The notes: a model not told the origin generated them from the letters alone. A stretch of DNA of 64,000 nucleotides from Mesobacillus jeotgali (GCF_031759225.1 NZ_CP134494.1:201001-265000), one strand, 5' to 3'. Counted from the first letter of the stretch, positions 1-9,620 are shown. Program-made: numbers and translations.

Positions 1-2
1 CA

Positions 3-749
3 ATTCAAGATGTACCTAGTGAAGGCAGGTCCCATCGCCCTAAAGGATGGAAAACAAATAGAAAGCATGAACTTCTTTCTGATTTAGAACTTTCCTTTTT
101 TTATTATTTAGAGTGGAGCAATAAAGTAATTGATATAAAAGAGCAGTATCCTCTAGACAGAGATGACACCATTGCAATCGCCTCAGAGAAAAATATCCCA
201 CATCCATTTGAGAATAGTACTCAAACTCCCATAGTAATGACCACTGATTTTTTAGTAACAACTCGTATTGGTAAAGACATTATTCATATAGCTCGATCAA
301 TTAAACCAAGTGAAAAGCAAGAAGACCCAAAAGTTTTAGGAAGGCTCGAAATAGAAAGGCAATTTTGGCAGGATAAAGGAGTTGAGTGGATAGTAGTTGA
401 CGAGAAAGTAATGTCAAAGCAATTTTTCAAAAATATGAAATATATTCACGAATATTATTACCTAACAAATAGTGTTGAGGAAGAAATGGCAACTCATTTT
501 TTAGGTTTCTTAGCCAGTATAGCTATGAAAAAACCAGAAAAAAAGTTAATTGACTGTTGTAATGAATTTGATACGCTTTATAACTTGGATAATGGTTCAG
601 CAATATATTATTGTAGGCACTTATATGCTCGTCAATATCTAGTGACTAACGATATGGAAAAGGCAATACAACCTCACAAAATCTCTTTGGCTGATCTTGA
701 TATTAGAAATGGAGGCTTTGAAAGAAATTATGGAGACTTTATCAGTTAA
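3..749 (+). CDS. tnsA: TnsA-family endonuclease subunit, 5' truncated by the window
   Basis: TnsA makes the 5'-strand cuts at the transposon ends and works with TnsB as a heteromeric transposase. The frame is open from base 3, so 248 residues are visible and the N terminus is missing. The restriction-like catalytic triad can be read: Glu29 in DLELSFFYYLEW, Asp82 in MTTDFLV and Lys101 in ARSIKP (visible numbering), matching Glu63, Asp114 and Lys132 of Escherichia coli TnsA. A second half typical of the TnsA C-terminal TnsC-binding domain follows. The gene overlaps tnsB by about 20 bases, so the two are translationally coupled. The ATG at 237 is internal to the conserved catalytic domain and is not the start. 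Confidence 0.9.
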   Translation: MQDVPSEGRSHRPKGWKTNRKHELLSDLELSFFYYLEWSNKVIDIKEQYPLDRDDTIAIASEKNIPHPFENSTQTPIVMTTDFLVTTRIGKDIIHIARSIKPSEKQEDPKVLGRLEIERQFWQDKGVEWIVVDEKVMSKQFFKNMKYIHEYYYLTNSVEEEMATHFLGFLASIAMKKPEKKLIDCCNEFDTLYNLDNGSAIYYCRHLYARQYLVTNDMEKAIQPHKISLADLDIRNGGFERNYGDFIS

Positions 750-2898
750 TGAGTTAATCGTCGATCTTGATTTAGAAAGGAATTATAGAGTCTTATGGGT
801 GGATTCTGGCAATATAATCGCTTATGTAATAGATATAGAAAAAGATAAAGCACTCCCTTTTATCATGACCATTAAACATATTGAAGAAAAAATATACTTA
901 GGTGAATATACAATTAAAGTAGATCGAGGGTTCATATTAAACAGGAAGCCCACAAAAAAAGATTTGGAGCATAGAGATAAAACCTGGATTTATATAAAGG
1001 ACCTTGTAGACCATAAACCAGGAATTTTTAAGAAAGACCAAAGAAATAAAATTATTGATAAAGTGATGTCTTCCCATACAATTGGTTCTCGTAATACAGT
1101 TTTAAAGAACTTAAGAAAATATTGGCAAAGAGGAATGGACAAAGACAGCCTGTTCCCTAATCATGCTCTCAAAAGGTCAGAAAATAACTATAAGACGAAG
1201 ACTGGAAGACCAAAAAAGAATGGAAAAACAGGCATTGTAATTACACAGGATATCAAAAATCAGTTTAAAAAATCCATTGAAAAATACTACTTAGATAGGA
1301 AAAAGCCTTCACTCAGATTTGCCTTTAACAACATGACATCGGATTATTATTCAAAATATAAGTATTTTGATAAAGAAGGTAATGAAAAAATCAAGCTAGT
1401 AGAAGAAGAAAAAAGACCGACATTTCGGCAATTTCAATATTGGTTTAGAAAAGAGTATTTTAGTGATGATGTTACCAAAGCACGCGAAGGTAAACATATT
1501 TTTGAACAAAATTATAGAGCTATTACTGGTTCATCGACAGCTGAAACGGATGGACCCGGTGATATTTTTCAGATAGATGCAACGCCAAGTAATGCTTATT
1601 TAGTAAGTCGTTTTAATCCCAATTGGATAGTAGGTAGACCGACCACATATTTTATCGTAGATGTAAATACTCACTTAATTACTGGACTGTATGTAGGGTT
1701 AGAAAATGCTTCTTGGAAAGCCATGATGAATGCTATTTTAAATGCTTGTTCAGATAAGGTGGAGTTTTGTAAAAAATATGATATTGATATCACTTCAGAT
1801 ATGTGGCCATCGATGCATTTGCCAAGCAACATTATCGGTGATAGAGGTGAACTGGCAAGTCATGGTGTGGATCATTTGGTTGAGGGTTTAGGCCCTCTTA
1901 TTAGCAACACACCACCCTATCGTCCCGACTGGAAAGGAATCGTAGAGAAGTTATTCGATACTTCTCAAGAGAAAATAAAACCCTTTATACCAGGTTACGT
2001 ACATAAGGATCATGGAGAAAGAGGAGTTAAAGATTATCGTCTAGAAGCAACGTTAACTATAGAAGATTACACGAAAGTATTAATCCATTTTATACTTTTT
2101 TATAACCAAAATTTCTATATGGATGATTATATAAGAACTGAGGAACAGATAGGAGATAATGTCCAGCCTATTCCAATAAAATTATGGGAATGGGGAATAA
2201 AAAATGCTGCTGGTAAATTGCATAAACATAATATCGAAAAAATTAAATTTTATTTATTACCACGAGCTACAGCAACAGTTACAGAAAAAGGTATCAAGTA
2301 TAAAAAAATGCTATATACAACTCCGGTGGCAATAAAAGAGGGTTGGTTTTCAAGGGCAAGGTTAAAAGGAAGTTGGAAAGTGGAGTTTTCTTTCGATCCA
2401 AGAAATATGGACACAATTTATATACACTCAAATGACAAGGACCTATTCATTCCATGTAATTTTGTTGATCATCATAGCAGATACAAAAATAAAACAATTG
2501 AGGAAATTGAACAACTAATAGAATTTGAATCTGATGATAAGAAGAATTTTGAGCATACCCAACTGGAAAATGAAATTAACTTCTATTCAGATATTCAAGG
2601 CATTGTCAAAGCTGCAGAAAAGAATAAAAAAGAACATCTAGACAAATCTCTAAGCAAAGCTGCTAGAACTAAAAATATTAAAGGATACAGAAAGCAGGAG
2701 CAACTGGAGAGAAGCTTTGAAGAGTCTATAAAACCGTCTACCGAAGAGGAGATAGTTAGTTCTACCACCGATAAAGATAATGTAGTTGAGTCTTTCGTTA
2801 ATCAACCTATGGATAATCAAGAATCCGATGGTACTCTTCATTCAAAAGTATCGATAAAGCAATTATTTGCCAAAAGAGGTCGGAAAGAAAATGGATAA
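730..2898 (+). CDS. tnsB: TnsB-family DDE transposase
   Basis: TnsB binds the transposon ends and does 3'-strand cleavage and joining. The protein has about 722 residues, close to the family's 700. The RNase H-fold triad is readable as Asp283 in FQIDATP, Asp371 in IIGDRGE and Glu406 in GIVEKLF, with the Asp and Glu 35 residues apart. A basic DNA-binding part precedes it (for example TKTGRPKKNGKTG), and a charged tail that should contact TnsC follows. The start is uncertain: ATG 730 lies 14 bases after a GGAGG, while TTG 697 and ATG 709 are in frame upstream without a good ribosome site. The last 8 bases overlap tnsC. Confidence 0.92.
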   Translation: METLSVNELIVDLDLERNYRVLWVDSGNIIAYVIDIEKDKALPFIMTIKHIEEKIYLGEYTIKVDRGFILNRKPTKKDLEHRDKTWIYIKDLVDHKPGIFKKDQRNKIIDKVMSSHTIGSRNTVLKNLRKYWQRGMDKDSLFPNHALKRSENNYKTKTGRPKKNGKTGIVITQDIKNQFKKSIEKYYLDRKKPSLRFAFNNMTSDYYSKYKYFDKEGNEKIKLVEEEKRPTFRQFQYWFRKEYFSDDVTKAREGKHIFEQNYRAITGSSTAETDGPGDIFQIDATPSNAYLVSRFNPNWIVGRPTTYFIVDVNTHLITGLYVGLENASWKAMMNAILNACSDKVEFCKKYDIDITSDMWPSMHLPSNIIGDRGELASHGVDHLVEGLGPLISNTPPYRPDWKGIVEKLFDTSQEKIKPFIPGYVHKDHGERGVKDYRLEATLTIEDYTKVLIHFILFYNQNFYMDDYIRTEEQIGDNVQPIPIKLWEWGIKNAAGKLHKHNIEKIKFYLLPRATATVTEKGIKYKKMLYTTPVAIKEGWFSRARLKGSWKVEFSFDPRNMDTIYIHSNDKDLFIPCNFVDHHSRYKNKTIEEIEQLIEFESDDKKNFEHTQLENEINFYSDIQGIVKAAEKNKKEHLDKSLSKAARTKNIKGYRKQEQLERSFEESIKPSTEEEIVSSTTDKDNVVESFVNQPMDNQESDGTLHSKVSIKQLFAKRGRKENG

Positions 2899-4528
2899 AT
2901 TAATTAAGTTGGATAATGGGGACTATGCTTTTACAGCTCAATATAGAGACCAAGAAGTTGTTGATTACAAGGGTAATCCATTAATTGAGGCACTGCCACC
3001 TATTCTGTCTTATGAAGATGCGTTTGACCAACTCAGTTATATTCCTGAATATGAAGATAAAGAAAGAAACCTCTCTGCACATCACAGATATCATTCACTT
3101 CTAAGGCTTACCCGGTTTTATCAACCTATTGAAAAAACTCTTGAAGTGGAAGCAAAGTTTTCAAGACTGATTAGAGGCGGATATGTTTATCGAAATCCTA
3201 ACAGTAGATCCCATGCGGAAACCTTGATGGAGCTACACCGGAGATTAGAGAATAATGAACCTTTAGGTTTGCCCCCTGAGATAAGAAAATCTGCATCCAG
3301 TTTGTGTGTCATTGGCTTCTCGGGCATTGGCAAAACATCTACTATTGAAAGAGTGCTATCACTCTATCCAAAGGTTATTGTACATCAGTATCCTTTAAAC
3401 ATTGTACAGATTCCATGGTTAAAACTTAATTGTCCTAATGATGGCTCACCAAAAACGTTATGCTTAGACTTCTTTTTGAAGTTAGATGAGTTGCTAGGTA
3501 CTAACTATCTCAAACAGTATGGAAACAAACGAGATTCTTTGAGCTTTTTGATTATACGTCTAGGTCAATTAGCAAGAGCACATTGTTTAGGAGTATTAAT
3601 AATTGATGAAATCCAGCATTTATTGACTGCCAAAGATGAGGTATCCTCTAGTATGATGAATTTTTTAGTAACCCTTGTTAACGAAATTGGGATACCACTT
3701 ATGTTGATTGGCACCACTAAGGCTAAAGAGTTGCTTCAGGTTACTTTCAGGCAAGCCAGAAGAGCTGGGGGGCACGGTGAAGTATTATGGGGGCAAATGG
3801 AGAAAGATGATAATTGGGAAGTTTTATTGACCAGCATGTGGGAATATCAATGGACTAAACAGAAAGAGGTGCTTACACAGGAGTGGATTGATGTGTTGCA
3901 TTATGAGAGTCAGGGTATTGTAGATATTGCAGTAAAACTATTTCTACTTGCACAATCGCATGCGATTGAAACAGGAGAGGAAAAAATCACACCTAAGTTA
4001 ATAAACAAGATAAGCAAGAAATATCTATTAATGGTTCAAGATATGCTAACTGCATTAAAAAAGGGTATTCCTGAAGAAATTGCTAAATATGATGATATCA
4101 CACCTTTTGATATTGAAGAATTCATTTTGAGCAGAAAACCTGTAGTAAATATGAGGGAGAGGATAATCACCCAGAAAGAAAAGCAAGCTGAAAAAAGACA
4201 GCAAAAAGAGTTGTCAATTCTTGAAAAAGTTATCTTAACTTTAATTAATTTAGATATTAATGAGAAGTTAGCAGAATCTACGGCGAAAAGGATCATTTTA
4301 GAAAATAAGAACATAAGCCTTCAGGAAGCAGTCCAAAAGTCATTACTAACAATTAATCAACTTACGGAAGCTAAAAAGTCGGCAGAATCTGAAAAGAAAA
4401 ATAAAAGATCAGTGAATATTCTACTCGAGATAGTTGATAATGGTAGAAAAAACAGGAAATCAGCACACGATTCCCTGCTTGAAAGAGGTTTGATATTAGC
4501 ACCTTTTTCAGATACTAAACTATTTTAG
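2891..4528 (+). CDS. tnsC: TnsC-family AAA+ ATPase, transposition regulator
   Basis: TnsC is the ATP-dependent matchmaker that links the target selector (TniQ/TnsD) to the TnsAB transposase. The protein has 545 residues. Walker A reads GFSGIGKT at residues 142-149, and Walker B ends in LIIDE with Asp239-Glu240. ATG 2891 follows an AGGT-containing site inside the end of tnsB and overlaps its stop (ATGGATAA). The C-terminal 100 residues are Lys/Glu-rich and probably helical, where TnsC proteins bind TnsA. tniQ begins 3 bases after the stop, so the four genes form one operon. Confidence 0.92.
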   Translation: MDKLIKLDNGDYAFTAQYRDQEVVDYKGNPLIEALPPILSYEDAFDQLSYIPEYEDKERNLSAHHRYHSLLRLTRFYQPIEKTLEVEAKFSRLIRGGYVYRNPNSRSHAETLMELHRRLENNEPLGLPPEIRKSASSLCVIGFSGIGKTSTIERVLSLYPKVIVHQYPLNIVQIPWLKLNCPNDGSPKTLCLDFFLKLDELLGTNYLKQYGNKRDSLSFLIIRLGQLARAHCLGVLIIDEIQHLLTAKDEVSSSMMNFLVTLVNEIGIPLMLIGTTKAKELLQVTFRQARRAGGHGEVLWGQMEKDDNWEVLLTSMWEYQWTKQKEVLTQEWIDVLHYESQGIVDIAVKLFLLAQSHAIETGEEKITPKLINKISKKYLLMVQDMLTALKKGIPEEIAKYDDITPFDIEEFILSRKPVVNMRERIITQKEKQAEKRQQKELSILEKVILTLINLDINEKLAESTAKRIILENKNISLQEAVQKSLLTINQLTEAKKSAESEKKNKRSVNILLEIVDNGRKNRKSAHDSLLERGLILAPFSDTKLF

Positions 4529-4531
4529 GTG

Positions 4532-6277
4532 ATGAATTTGCTTCGCTGGTTTCCTAGGATTCATGAAGACGAATCGCTTTATAGTATTTTTGCAAGGTAT
4601 TTCATTCAGAGCCCACACCTTAGTATAAGAGAAGCTCTACATGAATTATTTAATGACTCTAGGGCAGTTCTCACACCTGACTTTCCTTCTAACTTAGGTG
4701 TTCTATTTAATCAGTTTTCTTTGTTTAGTAACATAAATTTAGACGAGTTTATATGTAAACATACTCCATTAAATTATTTTACAACATTTATTGGTGAAGA
4801 GCAGTTTGAAAAAGTTTTTAATGAAATTAGAAACCCAAAGAGGAAAAATGTTCAAATGTTAACAGGATTAGTAGCAAGTACAGTAAAAGAAACAAGATTT
4901 TTCAAGTATTGTCCCTTATGCTTTGAACATGATCAAAAGACTTATGGTGAATCTTTTTGGAGGGTTTCTCACCAGCTTCCAGGAGTGCTGATTTGCCAAA
5001 TGCATCACTCAGTATTACATTATAGTTCTGTAAAATATAGATATAGAAATGCGGAGTTACATACTCCTAATGTACATAATTGTAAACCTTCAGAGAAAAG
5101 TATGTGTATTATGAATGAAGATTTTACAAAAGATGAGTTAACTTTACTAATAAAAGTAGCAATTTACAGTAAGCAACTACTTTTGAATAGGGAGAAATAT
5201 AATGATAGTCAGCTTACAAAAAAATATAAGGAGTTCCTGAGAGAAAAGGGATACTTAACTTCTGGTGGAAATGTTAAACAGAGCCACTTATACTCCGCCT
5301 TTGTTTCCTTTTATGGATTGAAAATCTTAAGTGCACTTCAATCAATTCCAACTTCCGAAGAGAATACTTGTTGGCTGAAAAGTATTGCACGAAAACACAA
5401 AAAATCTTTTCATCCTTTGAGACATATCCTTTTTTTAATGTTTTTAGGAAAAACAGTTACAGACCTGTCTACACCTGATGATAATAGTCCATTTGGAAAT
5501 GGTCCTTATCCTTGTCTTAATCCTGCTGCAGTTCACCATAAAGAATTAGTCGTCTCTCAACTGAGTATAAAAAGGTGTACAGATACTGGCTATCCAATTG
5601 GTACTTTTACCTGTAAATGTGGCTTTCAATATACAAGGCTAGGACCAGATAAAAAAGCGGAAGATAAGTACAATTATAGGTATGTTCGTTGTTATGGGGA
5701 AGTCTGGCAAGATAAACTAATTGATTATGTGGATAACAAAAAATATAGCTTTCGAAAGATAGCAAAAATTCTAGAGGTAGATGTTGGCACGGTCATAAAA
5801 TATTACAAAACACCTAAGAAACAAAGTAGTGAGCAAGGAGTAAATGAGATCTCAAAGGAATTATATCGATCAGTTTGGATTAAAACAATGGGTGAAAATC
5901 CTACATGGACTAAAACCCAAATACGAAAATCAAATCCAAAAGAATATGCGTGGCTTTATAGGAATGATAAGGAGTGGCTTAATTGTAACTCTCCAAAGAA
6001 ATTTATAAATCAAAGCCCGAAAAATGCAAGAGTAGATTGGGGTAGTAGAGACTTGGATACTTTATTACTTCTTAAGAAGTTTTTATTAACAATTAATCAT
6101 AAGAGCAGACCGAAAAGAATTACTAAAAGGTATTTAGCACTGGCGATCGATAAGCTTAGTCTAATTGAAAAACATTTAATTAAACTTCCCTTGTCTAAGT
6201 TGTTTATTGAATCTCTTGTTGAGTCCCCTATTGAATATCGTGAAAGGTTGGAAGCGTGGAAAAAAGAAAAAATTTAA
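4532..6277 (+). CDS. tniQ: TniQ/TnsD-family target-site selector (first copy)
   Basis: TniQ/TnsD proteins read a fixed chromosomal attachment site and recruit TnsC. The 581-residue protein opens with a TniQ N terminus (LLRWFPRIHEDESLYSIFAR) and has the family zinc site YCPLC ... LICQMHH near residues 125-165. A long C-terminal part follows, as in TnsD proteins that recognise a specific site. A second cysteine pair (FTCKCGFQY) and a helix-turn-helix-like stretch (YSFRKIAKILEVDVGTVIKY) suggest direct DNA reading. It starts 3 bases after tnsC; GTG 4529 is an alternative start. This is the only intact selector in the element, so it is presumably the one that chose the present site. Confidence 0.88.
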   Translation: MNLLRWFPRIHEDESLYSIFARYFIQSPHLSIREALHELFNDSRAVLTPDFPSNLGVLFNQFSLFSNINLDEFICKHTPLNYFTTFIGEEQFEKVFNEIRNPKRKNVQMLTGLVASTVKETRFFKYCPLCFEHDQKTYGESFWRVSHQLPGVLICQMHHSVLHYSSVKYRYRNAELHTPNVHNCKPSEKSMCIMNEDFTKDELTLLIKVAIYSKQLLLNREKYNDSQLTKKYKEFLREKGYLTSGGNVKQSHLYSAFVSFYGLKILSALQSIPTSEENTCWLKSIARKHKKSFHPLRHILFLMFLGKTVTDLSTPDDNSPFGNGPYPCLNPAAVHHKELVVSQLSIKRCTDTGYPIGTFTCKCGFQYTRLGPDKKAEDKYNYRYVRCYGEVWQDKLIDYVDNKKYSFRKIAKILEVDVGTVIKYYKTPKKQSSEQGVNEISKELYRSVWIKTMGENPTWTKTQIRKSNPKEYAWLYRNDKEWLNCNSPKKFINQSPKNARVDWGSRDLDTLLLLKKFLLTINHKSRPKRITKRYLALAIDKLSLIEKHLIKLPLSKLFIESLVESPIEYRERLEAWKKEKI

Positions 6278-6289
6278 AGTGGTGATAAT

Positions 6290-6460
6290 GTGTTTGCCCA
6301 ATTACCAAAGATTTATAAAGATGAATTGCTATTTAGTATAGTATCAAGATACCATAATTATAGTTTAAATATTAGCTCGAAAAAAACTTTAATGGAACTA
6401 GGTATATTAAAAGCAACCCCCTTAATTCCATACAATTTAAAAAAATTCTTAAAGTGTTAA
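6290..6460 (+). pseudogene. second TniQ gene, 5' fragment cut by the nested element
   Basis: From GTG 6290 the frame reads FAQLPKIYKDELLFSIVSRY, a clear TniQ N terminus, for 55 codons up to Lys in the direct repeat CTTAAAG. It then runs into TGT-TAA, the first bases of the inserted element. The start lies 12 bases after the first tniQ stop, next to GGTGAT. The remainder of the gene resumes at 9740 in the same frame. Joined, the two parts give a 551-residue protein. As it stands only a short peptide can be made. Confidence 0.88.
6448..6454 (+). repeat. left 7-bp direct repeat flanking the nested element
   Basis: CTTAAAG stands immediately before the element's first base and again at 9733-9739 immediately after its last base. 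This is the expected target-site duplication. It is 7 bp as read; the neighbouring bases differ. Confidence 0.85.
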
Positions 6461-6525
6461 TGACGTTCTACAATGTCCAGAACTTGACGATGTTAATTGT
6501 CCTAAAACTGACGGAACTACTGTCC
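6455..6525 (+). repeat. left-end iterated transposase-binding boxes
   Basis: TGACG occurs at 6461, 6485 and 6509, and TGTCC at 6474, 6498 and 6521. This makes three tandem units of about 24 bp. The first unit is the terminal inverted repeat. The spacing is what a multi-site DDE transposase of the Mu/TniA class needs. The binding role is inferred. Confidence 0.75.
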
Positions 6526-6566
6526 AAAATTGAAAGGGAAGCAGTTCACATGCTTCCCAAAAGTTT

Positions 6567-6803
6567 TTACAAATCAACTTGATAGGTCTCATTTTTCTTA
6601 AGATAGAATCTAACGTCATTTCGGCCGGTAAGAATATACCAATCTCTGCCCAGCTCCAGGCGGCAGGAAAGGGTCCGACCATTTCCTAGATGTAAATCAA
6701 ACCATTCACCACATCGCATCTTATAGCCGGAGTTCTCTCCCCAAAACACAACCCAACAATCCAATTCTTCATTATAATTCATCTCTTTCCAGCGGGTTTT
6801 CAT
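6567..6803 (-). CDS. DUF5348-like small protein of the nested element
   Basis: A 78-residue acidic protein rich in Trp and Tyr (for example LDCWVVFWGENSGYKMRCGE, RDWYILTGRNDVRFYLKKN). It resembles what I recall as DUF5348, a small beta-rich family found beside ExeA-type transposition ATPases. Its ATG overlaps the ATPase stop (ATGA) after a GGGGGAA ribosome site, so it is translated with the ATPase. Its role in transposition is unknown. The family assignment comes from memory and was not searched. Confidence 0.7.
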   Translation of the reverse strand: MKTRWKEMNYNEELDCWVVFWGENSGYKMRCGEWFDLHLGNGRTLSCRLELGRDWYILTGRNDVRFYLKKNETYQVDL

Positions 6804-7600
6804 GAAAGTTCCCCCTGGATGACTTGCTTGATCATATGATCATCAATGATCCTTCGGCCATTTTGTGAACCATAGAGAAGACTATGTGTACAGAGCTTAT
6901 TAATGAGCCTTGCGGCACCACCAGAGAAGCGATGAATCTCGTCAAGTGCTCCATCAGAGAATATTGGTTGATCAACACCGGCATATCGAAGGTGCCTAGA
7001 AACATATTCTTCAACCTGGGCACGGTCGAGATGTCCTAGCTGAAACTGGATATCGATTCTTTGGCGTATGGCTGCGTATGATTGGAGTCGAAGCCGATCC
7101 CATAATTCACTTTGACCGACCAGGATAAGCGCCATCGGGCTTTGCGAATCCATTTTGAAGTTCAGTAGGAAACGAACCTCTTCAAGCATTTCCCGGTCCA
7201 GAAGATGAGCTTCATCCACTACCACTACAGGTTGTAGCCCTCGTATGCCTTTCATTAATTCAATCTCACGATGAAGCTGCCGTTTTGCATCTCCTCGATA
7301 AAACTTCGCTTCAGAGCCTAACTGTTCCAAAAGACCTTTGTAAAAATGACGAGGCGTTAACTTAGAGTCGGACAGGTAAAGGATATGGAATTTCCCTTTA
7401 TCCAATTTGTCCACAAACTTACGGATGGTTGTGGTCTTTCCAGTACCACTATCCCCACTCAGAACGGCAAAAAGCTGTCTTTCAGCTGTGTACTTCAGCC
7501 TACCAAGGATTTCTTGCACCATGGAGGAATCATACAATTGATCAGTCGGAAGATCTCTGGCGAAAGGAGTGTTGTCCATTTCATAGAATGCTTCAAACAC
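6800..7600 (-). CDS. ExeA-type AAA ATPase of the nested element
   Basis: A 266-residue AAA ATPase of the TniB/MuB/ExeA group, which should help the transposase capture its target in an ATP-dependent way. Walker A is GDSGTGKT (residues 49-56) and Walker B is VVVVDE (125-130). The arginine-rich sensor region RIDIQFQLGHLDRAQVEEYV follows. GTG 7600 is chosen because AAGGAGG stands 9 bases upstream; the longer frame to 7627 would begin before this site. It overlaps the transposase stop by 8 bases and the DUF5348-like gene by 4. Confidence 0.85.
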   Translation of the reverse strand: MFEAFYEMDNTPFARDLPTDQLYDSSMVQEILGRLKYTAERQLFAVLSGDSGTGKTTTIRKFVDKLDKGKFHILYLSDSKLTPRHFYKGLLEQLGSEAKFYRGDAKRQLHREIELMKGIRGLQPVVVVDEAHLLDREMLEEVRFLLNFKMDSQSPMALILVGQSELWDRLRLQSYAAIRQRIDIQFQLGHLDRAQVEEYVSRHLRYAGVDQPIFSDGALDEIHRFSGGAARLINKLCTHSLLYGSQNGRRIIDDHMIKQVIQGELS

Positions 7601-8948
7601 GGGAATCTTCCTCCTTCCAAACGGCACGGAAGGTCACGGCAGGTTTCTGTTCGGTTAGGCGTTCCTGGTTCTTTCGTTCAGCTGCCTTTAATAGTCTTGA
7701 AGATTCTACACCCTGCACCTGCAGGTGCTCAGGTAATGCAGGACGCTTCCCAGCTCTTTCCCCAATGACAAGTTTCTTGGCTTTCCAAGGAGTATGATCC
7801 TCGAACTCAATGGTAAGCTCCTCGATATTCGCAGGATCATAAACCACCTCAACCTGTCGTCCAATGAAAGCCAGGCCGACCTCATATTTTTGATCCATGA
7901 AACTTATGCATCCTGATTTATCGACTTTCCTTGTTTCACAATGGAGGAATGCATTACTCAAGGTATCAGGATCGATGAACCTAATCGCTTTTTTATCTGA
8001 ACGAAATGCCGTTTCCGGGCTGATTTTCTCCCCAAGTGCAGAATGAGGCTTATTCTGATAACACTCTGTGAGCCACACTTGGAAAAGCTCATTCAGACGA
8101 TCAAGTGTATTGGGCTTTTCGATGACAGCCTCACTAATGAATGAATCTATGATTCTATTGAAGCGTTCAATTTTCCCTTTTGATTCAGCTGAGTACGGCC
8201 GTGTGTAAGTAAGGCGGGTGCCTATTTTTGAGCAGGTACGCGACATCCATTTGGTTCGATATTGCTTTCCATTATCAAAATAAACAGCCTCTGGAACACC
8301 ATACTTCTGGATAGCCTGGCGGAAGGCATCCTCGATGATCCTTGAATCCAAGGTAGGATAGAAAGCTGCGTGAAGCACAAACCTGGTGGCGTCATCGATA
8401 AAGGCGACAAGATACACTTGTTTCTTTATTCCATTCGGACCAATCGGCAAGTAGGGACCATACTTGATATCTGACTGCCAGAGTTGGTTGCGATGTCGCT
8501 TCTGAAATCTTCTGGCAGCTACTCCTGTCTGGGAATAGAGTCGCATATGCCGGGTGCTGTAACCTTTTTCAGCGAGCTTTTCCTGGAGCGTTGATCTTTT
8601 GATCTGCCCTGGTTCAGCCAACCCTTCCCATTCGAGTATCTGTATGATTTGAGCCACGCTCCGGCTCGGCACTTCCTTACGCAGAAGGATTGCCTGTTCC
8701 AATAAATGAGGAGGGATAGCCTCAGACTTTCGAGCACCTTTTCTTCCTTGTGGCTTTAGTCCCCCAAACCCATCTTCCTGAAATTGAGCCAAATATCGCC
8801 TGATGGTTCTTTCTGAAAGACCGCTGGCCTTCGCTATCTGGTCTCTTAATTCCTTTACTTTCCCAGCGTCAAGCCCCTCTGCTAATAAAGGGGATATTAG
8901 CTGAAAACGATGCACTGCCAATTCTTCTGATTTCTTATGATCACTCAT
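7593..8948 (-). CDS. DDE transposase with N-terminal HTH (Mu/IS481-like integrase core)
   Basis: A 451-residue transposase. The N terminus (residues 25-60) is a helix-turn-helix of the kind ASGLSERTIRRYLAQF. A second winged-helix-like part follows to about 140. The integrase core has Asp160 in LWQSDIKYG, Asp225 in VYFDNGKQY and Glu261 in KGKIERFNR, giving the D-35-E spacing. The C-terminal domain (from about 350) resembles the Mu transposase C-terminal beta domain (GRQVEVVYDP). No frameshift or stop is seen, so it looks active. Confidence 0.9.
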   Translation of the reverse strand: MSDHKKSEELAVHRFQLISPLLAEGLDAGKVKELRDQIAKASGLSERTIRRYLAQFQEDGFGGLKPQGRKGARKSEAIPPHLLEQAILLRKEVPSRSVAQIIQILEWEGLAEPGQIKRSTLQEKLAEKGYSTRHMRLYSQTGVAARRFQKRHRNQLWQSDIKYGPYLPIGPNGIKKQVYLVAFIDDATRFVLHAAFYPTLDSRIIEDAFRQAIQKYGVPEAVYFDNGKQYRTKWMSRTCSKIGTRLTYTRPYSAESKGKIERFNRIIDSFISEAVIEKPNTLDRLNELFQVWLTECYQNKPHSALGEKISPETAFRSDKKAIRFIDPDTLSNAFLHCETRKVDKSGCISFMDQKYEVGLAFIGRQVEVVYDPANIEELTIEFEDHTPWKAKKLVIGERAGKRPALPEHLQVQGVESSRLLKAAERKNQERLTEQKPAVTFRAVWKEEDSRV

Positions 8949-8992
8949 GATACACTCTCCTCTCTGTGTCTATCACGAGTGTAAATCAGGTG

Positions 8993-9523
8993 CTATTGGA
9001 CAATGAATGCGGAACGGGTATGTATCCATAAATTAATATTTACGATGGGCCGGACAATTCTTGTCAGCCATCCATTGGCATCTCCTGCCAAGCGTCCTAT
9101 CCTTTGAAGTGCGGTCCCTGAACATTTGGACGTGACATCCTGGGGGATATTTCCCTGGTTGGTCCTGATCATGATGGAATTCAAACAGCCAATCCAATAA
9201 TCCACAAATTGATGAAACCAGCCGTGCCATCTCGAAAGAGTGGAATCATCGGCAGCAACAATATGGGCGGACGGGTTCGTAAGAACGTCTTCGATACATT
9301 CAGCCTCATAGCGTTTATAAGGAATCAATAAATCTGGAAGTTCATGATGGATGGTCTGACAATTGGTGCACTGCAATCTTCGGATGTTATATGTTTTACT
9401 CTGACCTGTATGATCCTTGGCTTTTCGATTCTTTGTACCTCTAACCAACATGTCTTTACCACAGCATGGGGAAGGAATCCTCCCCGCACCCCTAACTAAA
9501 AACTCCAGTATGAGTGTTTTCAA
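8993..9523 (-). CDS. DUF6431-like zinc-finger protein of the nested element
   Basis: A 176-residue protein with a four-cysteine zinc site (SPCCGKD near residue 20, LQCTNCQ near 52). A helical part follows with SAHIVAADDSTLSRWHGWFH, which looks like a helix-turn-helix. This pattern fits DUF6431, which I recall beside DDE transposase/ExeA pairs in Firmicutes. The start is TTG 9523 without a strong ribosome site, so it may be misplaced. Its stop lies 45 bases before the transposase start on the same strand. It may be a DNA-binding cofactor or regulator; no function is established from sequence. Confidence 0.7.
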   Translation of the reverse strand: MKTLILEFLVRGAGRIPSPCCGKDMLVRGTKNRKAKDHTGQSKTYNIRRLQCTNCQTIHHELPDLLIPYKRYEAECIEDVLTNPSAHIVAADDSTLSRWHGWFHQFVDYWIGCLNSIMIRTNQGNIPQDVTSKCSGTALQRIGRLAGDANGWLTRIVRPIVNINLWIHTRSAFIVQ

Positions 9524-9564
9524 TCAGCTGATAATCTGATACAATAACCATATACTTTTTGGTG

Positions 9565-9620
9565 GGACGTCTCCTGTATAACTGTTGGCGCAGTTATACA
9601 TTTATGGGGGACGTCTTTTC
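9565..9620. promoter_or_regulatory. perfect 10-bp hairpin between two GGGACGTCT copies
   Basis: TGTATAACTG at 9575-9584 pairs perfectly with CAGTTATACA at 9591-9600 across a 6-base loop. Copies of GGGACGTCT, each with the palindrome GACGTC, lie on both sides. It sits upstream of the DUF6431-like gene inside the element's right end. It could be an operator, or a terminator that insulates the element from outside transcription. I cannot decide between these. Confidence 0.5.

Noticed and set aside
7385..7797. Plus-strand frames opposite the nested element's ATPase and transposase
   Set aside because: Shadows of two overlapping genes with clear catalytic motifs on the other strand.
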